From Azophilus sp965220835 (GTDB taxonomy: Bacteria > Pseudomonadota > Gammaproteobacteria > Pseudomonadales > Azotimanducaceae): a stretch of 64,000 bases of DNA. Numbering within the stretch: position 1 is the stretch's first letter; the number at the start of each line of letters is the position of its first letter. The notes beneath the pieces were generated by a model. It was not told where the DNA came from. It did not search any database and was given only the letters and a program-made list of their open reading frames with translations. The stretch is taken from NCBI GenBank assembly GCA_965220835.1, contig OZ244842.1, positions 1,922,001 through 1,986,000 on the forward strand, given 5' to 3'. This document shows, piece by piece, positions 60,131-64,000 of this stretch. The translations under genes were made by a program, and so were the position numbers.

Positions 60131-61447
60131 CTACATCCACTTGATGGGCTGGCGGTGCAGGTAGTCGTCGATGGTCTTGTGGAAGTGGCGGATGCGCAGC
60201 TCCTGGGTGGAAATCCAAAGCCCCCGGTAGCCGGCTGAGTTCATCCCCGCCTGCACCATGGCCAAGTTGGAGGCGTCTTGGTCGAGCACCTCGCCGATGG
60301 ACTGCTCGCCATGCTTGAACTGCTCGTGCACCGGACGCGGCGGCGGCTCCTGCCCAGCCGGAAACAGGCTGTAGTTCTGCAGGTCGTAGTACATCTTGTT
60401 GGGGTCGGTCTCGTGCGGCCGCTGCCGGAAGATCATCACGCTGTTGCAGTGGATGTTCATGGTGATGTTGGGGAAGATCAGGTAGTGGTAGTCGTCCGAG
60501 AGCTGATCGTCGTTCAGGTCGTCGAAGTCGTAGCCCATGCCGCCGGCGATCTTGCGCCAGTTCTGCTGCACCGCCCGGCGCACGCCCAAGCCATCGCCTT
60601 GGTAGCTGTCCGGGTCCAGCAGGTTCATGCGCATGAAGTCCTTGAGCTCCTCGGTAATGATGGTGCCGTCCTGGATGTGGGTGCTGACGCAGCCGAAGGG
60701 TATGAGGTAGCGGTTGTGCCGCTCGTAGCAGTCGATCTGCACGTCCATGTCTTCCAGCATGGTGGTGAGCTGGGGATGGGTGCCGAACACGTGGTAGGTC
60801 TCGTTGAAGGCGTCCACCGAGGTCTTCCAGTTGCAGTCCCACTCCACGGTCACGTCGTTCACGAGGGTCATGCGGTCGAAGTGGTAGGGGTCCAGATGCT
60901 GCGGAATCATGCCCAGAAAGTCCCGCAAGGGCTCCACGTTGGGGTTCATGCTGAACCAGACCCAGCCGCCCCAGCTGTCGCAGGGCAGGCGGACGATGGA
61001 GAGCTTGTCGCAGGGCGCGCCCTGGGGGAAGGTCTCTGCGTCGGGCACGTGGATCAGCTCGCCGCGCAGGTTGTACTCCCACAGGTGATAGGAGCAGCGG
61101 AAGGTCTCGGTGTTGCCCGAAGTGCCGTAGGCCACCTGGTTGCCCCGGTGCGAGCACACGTTGTAGAAGGCGTTGTACTGGTGGTTCTCGTCCTTGGTGA
61201 TGACGATGTTCTCGTTGCCGATCTTGGTGGTGACGTAGTCCCCGGGGTTGCGCAGGTCACCTTCCCAAGCGCCCATCAACCAGACCTTCGTCCACATCCG
61301 CTCCCACTCCTGGCGCATGAACTCCGGCGAGGTGTAGCGCTCCTTGGGAATGAAGTCGTAGCCCAGATCCGGATCCGGCTCCTTCTGCGCCGGCGTCTTG
61401 GATGTCTGCGGATCAGCAAAACGCTCTATTTTCCGATAGACGGTCAT
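60131..61447 (-). CDS. Rieske aromatic-ring-hydroxylating oxygenase, alpha subunit
   Basis: A 438-residue large subunit. The Rieske cluster lies in NVCSHRGNQVAYG and FRCSYHLWEYNLRG (C-x-H, C-x-x-H); the mononuclear iron site is in DCNWKTSVDAFNETYHVFGTHPQ. It belongs to a different branch from the oxygenase at 35507. Adjacent to a Rieske ferredoxin and followed downstream by SDRs, a ring-cleavage or side-chain pathway is plausible. The reductase is not in the cluster. Start ATG at 61447 (MTVYRKIERF). Confidence 0.94.
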   Translation of the reverse strand: MTVYRKIERFADPQTSKTPAQKEPDPDLGYDFIPKERYTSPEFMRQEWERMWTKVWLMGAWEGDLRNPGDYVTTKIGNENIVITKDENHQYNAFYNVCSHRGNQVAYGTSGNTETFRCSYHLWEYNLRGELIHVPDAETFPQGAPCDKLSIVRLPCDSWGGWVWFSMNPNVEPLRDFLGMIPQHLDPYHFDRMTLVNDVTVEWDCNWKTSVDAFNETYHVFGTHPQLTTMLEDMDVQIDCYERHNRYLIPFGCVSTHIQDGTIITEELKDFMRMNLLDPDSYQGDGLGVRRAVQQNWRKIAGGMGYDFDDLNDDQLSDDYHYLIFPNITMNIHCNSVMIFRQRPHETDPNKMYYDLQNYSLFPAGQEPPPRPVHEQFKHGEQSIGEVLDQDASNLAMVQAGMNSAGYRGLWISTQELRIRHFHKTIDDYLHRQPIKWM

Positions 61448-61556
61448 GCCTTGGCCCCCATTTCAGTTCCCGAAATTCAGCCAGTGAGCATAGGAGGGCC
61501 AACGAAGGCAGTCAAGCGCTGCGCGGTTAGCGGAATCAAGCTCGGGCGGTCACTGC

Positions 61557-62750
61557 CTAAGCCTTGCTACCCGACGCCAGACCATCGGCGAGCAGACGCT
61601 CGATTTCCGCATCGTCAACGCCGAGGCGCTGCAAAATCTCCACGGTGTGCTCGCCGTGGGCGGGGCTGGCGGCACCCGGTTCGGTCCGTTCGCCAGCGAA
61701 GCGGGCCGGTGGCTTGACTCGGATCATGTTGCCCATGCGGGGATGCTCAAAGCGGTCGATGCTGTCGTTGGCCTGGTACTGCGGATGCGCCAGCACCTCT
61801 TCGTAGCCTAGGCACTTGGCCGCCGGAACGTCATGTTCCTTCAGCTTTTGCAGCAAGTCGTCGGTTTGGTGCTTGCTGAACTCGCCGCGCAAAATCTCCC
61901 TGAATTCGTCAATGTTGGCGAATAGCTTTTCCTGGCTGTTGAACCGTTCATCGGCCAGCAGATGCAGCTGGTCAATGGCCGCCAACAGGCCAAACTGCTG
62001 CGCTTGATTGGCGGCGGACAGGGTGAGCGCGCCATCTTCGGTCACCGTGAGATCGTAGAGCAGCTCGCTCAGGGGCGGGTTGTGCGCCGCATCGTCGTCG
62101 AGCAGGGTCTTGTGCATGAAGCCGTCGGGAAACAGGAAGGCAAGGCCCGCATCCATCATGGAAAGATCGATGTGCTGACCCTCGCCGGTCTTCTCCCGCA
62201 CAAGCAGCGCGGCGGTCACGGCTTGAAAGGCGGTGTAGGCGGTGATCTTGTCGCAAGTCAGATTGCGCACGAATTCCGGCGCCCCCTGGCCGGCGCCCTG
62301 AACCGCCGCAAAGCCCGACTGCGCCTGGACAATGGGGTCGTAGGCCGGCAGGCCGCGATCCGGCCCCTCAGTGCCGAACCCGGATATGGCGCAGTAGATG
62401 AGCCGCGGATTCAGCGTGCGCAGATGCTCGCTGCCAAAGCCGAGCTTATCCATGACGCCGGGCCGATAGTTGCACAGCAGCACGTCCGCCTCGGCCGCCA
62501 GCTGCTCAACCACGGCCCGGGCCTCGGCGGACTTGATGTCCATGCTTAAGGACTGCTTGCCCCGATTGCAGTTCGCAAACAGCGCCGAGATGCCGCCCTT
62601 GCTGCTGCCGAGGTGGCGCATGGGGTCGCCCAGTTCAACGGGTTCCACCTTGATGACTGAGGCGCCCTGCTCGCCCATCATCATGGCGGCAAGCGACGCG
62701 GTGATCATGGTGGAGAATTCCAGGACTTTCGTTCCATCGAGCGGCTGCAT
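61557..62750 (-). CDS. Class III (CaiB/BaiF) CoA-transferase
   Basis: A 397-residue family III CoA-transferase or racemase. VLEFSTMITASLAAMMMGEQGA is the N-terminal CoA-binding block, CNRGKQSLSMDIKS and FGTEGPDRGLPAYDPIVQAQSG the family core, and TGEGQHIDLSMMD (188-200) carries the conserved aspartate region. It moves CoA between acids, which fits activation of a substrate for the acyl-CoA enzymes. It heads the minus-strand cluster; the gap of 109 bp to the oxygenase suggests its own or a shared transcript. Confidence 0.93.
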   Translation of the reverse strand: MQPLDGTKVLEFSTMITASLAAMMMGEQGASVIKVEPVELGDPMRHLGSSKGGISALFANCNRGKQSLSMDIKSAEARAVVEQLAAEADVLLCNYRPGVMDKLGFGSEHLRTLNPRLIYCAISGFGTEGPDRGLPAYDPIVQAQSGFAAVQGAGQGAPEFVRNLTCDKITAYTAFQAVTAALLVREKTGEGQHIDLSMMDAGLAFLFPDGFMHKTLLDDDAAHNPPLSELLYDLTVTEDGALTLSAANQAQQFGLLAAIDQLHLLADERFNSQEKLFANIDEFREILRGEFSKHQTDDLLQKLKEHDVPAAKCLGYEEVLAHPQYQANDSIDRFEHPRMGNMIRVKPPARFAGERTEPGAASPAHGEHTVEILQRLGVDDAEIERLLADGLASGSKA

Positions 62751-63033
62751 TGCGGGTCTCCTTCAACGTTTGGGCGGCCGCCAGCGACCCTCAATGACGG
62801 GTTCATAAGCGTGCATGTGGGACTTTCGGCGTTCGCGGGCTTGCGACCAAATCATAGCGCAAGTGGCGGACTGGCCTGCCAGCAAGCAGGACTGCGGGGT
62901 CCTTACGTCGATATCCGGGCGTTGGGTCTAGATCTGATTGTCCTTGTTGCGCTTGGGATCAAGCTGGTTGACGTTTAGGGATGTGGCACAAGCGCCGCTA
63001 TTGCCGGTCTTGAAGCGTGCGTTCCTAGCGCGC

Positions 63034-63783
63034 TCAATCACCGCGCAGACGCCGCTCAAGCGCCGCCAACCGCGCCTCGGCGATGCGCCGGGCTTCCAGC
63101 GCCTGGTCTCGTTCCGCCTCGACCGCCTGTCGGGCTTGGCGCTCTTCGGCGTGGGTCAGCAGGTACTCGCCGCGCTGCGGGTCGAACAGCCGCAGCCGCT
63201 CACCCTCCAGCCGCAGGGTCAGGCCCAGCAGGCTGTCGTGGCAGAGCCCGCCGTTCCGCTCCTCGAGTGCCAGCCCTTGGCACTTTCCGTCCGCGCCCAG
63301 CACGTAGCCTCGCAACCGCGGGTCCAGATACTCCCCCAGCGGGTCGAACTGCCAGTACTCGCGAACGCCCAGCCGCTGGTAAAGCGCCTTCTTGCCCACC
63401 TCGTCCTCCCTGCGCGTGGAACGGGAGGTCACCTCCAGAACGAAGTCCGCCGCCTTGCCCTCTTCTCAGACCAACCAGACCCGCCGCTCCGGCAGCTTGG
63501 GCACGCCGAAGGCCACGAACACGTCCGGCGACACCCGGCGCCTGTTGTCGCCCTCTTGGTGGTACATGAGCATGTTGCTGCCCACATAGGCGTCGGGGCG
63601 GTCCTTGAGGAAGCCGTGCAGGGGGCTGGCGAAGTCCACCATGGCGTGCCAATGCACCGGGGTCTCCGACATGGGCTTGCCGTCCGACTCCGGGTAGCGG
63701 ACCGGGCGCGCAGCCCGCGGCACGTTGCGCGGCGCGGCGCCGACCGGCTGGGCGGGGCCTGAGGCGCGTTGGGCTCGACGCAT
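63034..63783 (-). pseudogene. Uma2-family (DUF820) endonuclease-fold gene with internal stop
   Basis: Two frames in the same register, 63783-63466 and 63432-63034, together make one Uma2-type protein of about 248 residues with a C-terminal coiled coil (EERQARQAVEAERDQALEARR). They are separated by a TGA at 63468-63466 just after RRVWLV; the following codons read EEGKAADFVLEVTSRS, a conserved block (the LEV glutamate belongs to the PD-(D/E)XK site). A Trp codon usually stands at the stop, so TGG to TGA is the likely change. AAGGAG precedes the ATG at 63783. Restart at 63432 would lose the nuclease core. Confidence 0.75.
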
Positions 63784-63855
63784 GGCGGGCTCCTTGGGAG
63801 TGGTCAAAGACCGTGCCCGGCACCCTAGCCCAGGGCCGCCGCTGCGGCAAGGGGT

Positions 63856-64000
63856 GGCAAGCTCTCCAATTGGGCACGGAGTTTCGCGTTAGCGAAACTC
63901 CCAACGAACCTTGGCCCTGAGGCCCGAAACTGCGCCGAGTTGTGAAGCAACTCGAACGTGCGCCGGCAAGCTCTCCAATTGGGCACGGAGTTTCGCGTTA
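63856..64000. repeat. Palindromic repeat array running off the window end
   Basis: A 36-bp sequence at 63856-63891 recurs at 63965-64000, 109 bp later. Each copy ends in GAGTTTCGCGTTA; in the complete first unit this continues to GCGAAACTC, a perfect 9-bp hairpin (63879-63887 with 63892-63900). A second hairpin, CGAGTTG/CAACTCG (63936-63942, 63948-63954), lies between the copies. More copies probably follow beyond the window. Confidence 0.7.

Noticed and set aside
63466..63468. Selenocysteine recoding at the TGA in the Uma2 gene
   Set aside because: The position normally holds tryptophan, and no SECIS-like hairpin or selenoprotein family fits.

Overview
The window is GC-rich, densely coding DNA, probably from an uncultured aerobic gammaproteobacterium. 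The pointers are a complete suf operon with a type-1 IscR-like operator, an LpxL-type lipid A acyltransferase, NudC, RidA, rhomboid and ParDE genes, and an accessory genome rich in Rieske oxygenases, P450s, short-chain dehydrogenases and class III CoA-transferases, as in marine or host-associated heterotrophs. The taxonomic call is an inference from gene content only. I found no tRNA, rRNA, CRISPR array or origin.

Layout. 0.2-3 kb: an MFS transporter and two arsenosugar-type glycosyltransferases. 2.9-9.6 kb: a minus-strand iron-sulfur assembly operon, sufB-C-D-S-A-T-E, behind a 7Fe ferredoxin, with a recognisable promoter and IscR-type palindrome. 9.8-21 kb: an accessory island with a P450, a P450 homologue that has lost its heme cysteine, a REP-associated tyrosine transposase (RAYT) between arrays of a GTGTGTCCCG repeat, a second intact P450 with its small ferredoxin, a Tat-exported sulfite-oxidase-like enzyme with a cytochrome c, a broken MFS gene and a Baeyer-Villiger-type monooxygenase. 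21-26.5 kb: two lipoproteins, a prolyl oligopeptidase carrying an in-frame 12-bp repeat, and a secreted orphan protein. 26.5-31.4 kb: MobA, a 2Fe-2S domain protein, a cupin, a transglutaminase, an aldehyde dehydrogenase and an acetyltransferase. 31.4-46.9 kb: a PEGA/SUMF-domain protein, MaoC, a leucyl aminopeptidase, a Rieske oxygenase, NudC, an acyl-CoA dehydrogenase, a thiamine-diphosphate enzyme, a paralogue of the secreted orphan, a rhomboid protease, RidA and an S9 peptidase. 47.1-53.5 kb: a small gene for a double-glycine-leader, proline-rich peptide, an LpxL-like acyltransferase, an MFS exporter and hydantoinase A/B. 53.6-54.3 kb: a parDE module whose toxin is interrupted by a short hairpin element (MITE). 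54.3-62.8 kb: a minus-strand catabolic cluster (two SDRs, class III aminotransferase, luciferase-like oxidoreductase, ThuA-like protein, Rieske oxygenase with its ferredoxin, CoA-transferase). 63-64 kb: a Uma2-family gene with an internal stop and the start of a palindromic repeat array.

Two themes recur. First, many intergenic gaps hold degenerate tandem arrays with fixed periods (12, 13 or 20 bp) but unrelated sequences, and two such repeats have entered essential-looking proteins in frame (SufD, prolyl oligopeptidase). Second, small mobile or repeat elements shape the accessory parts: the RAYT and its candidate repeats, and the MITE in parE. The most interesting candidates for undescribed biology are the proline-rich GG-leader peptide (47150-47332), the intact P450 paired with a heme-less P450 (10753-13547), and the RAYT/GTGTGTCCCG repeat system.
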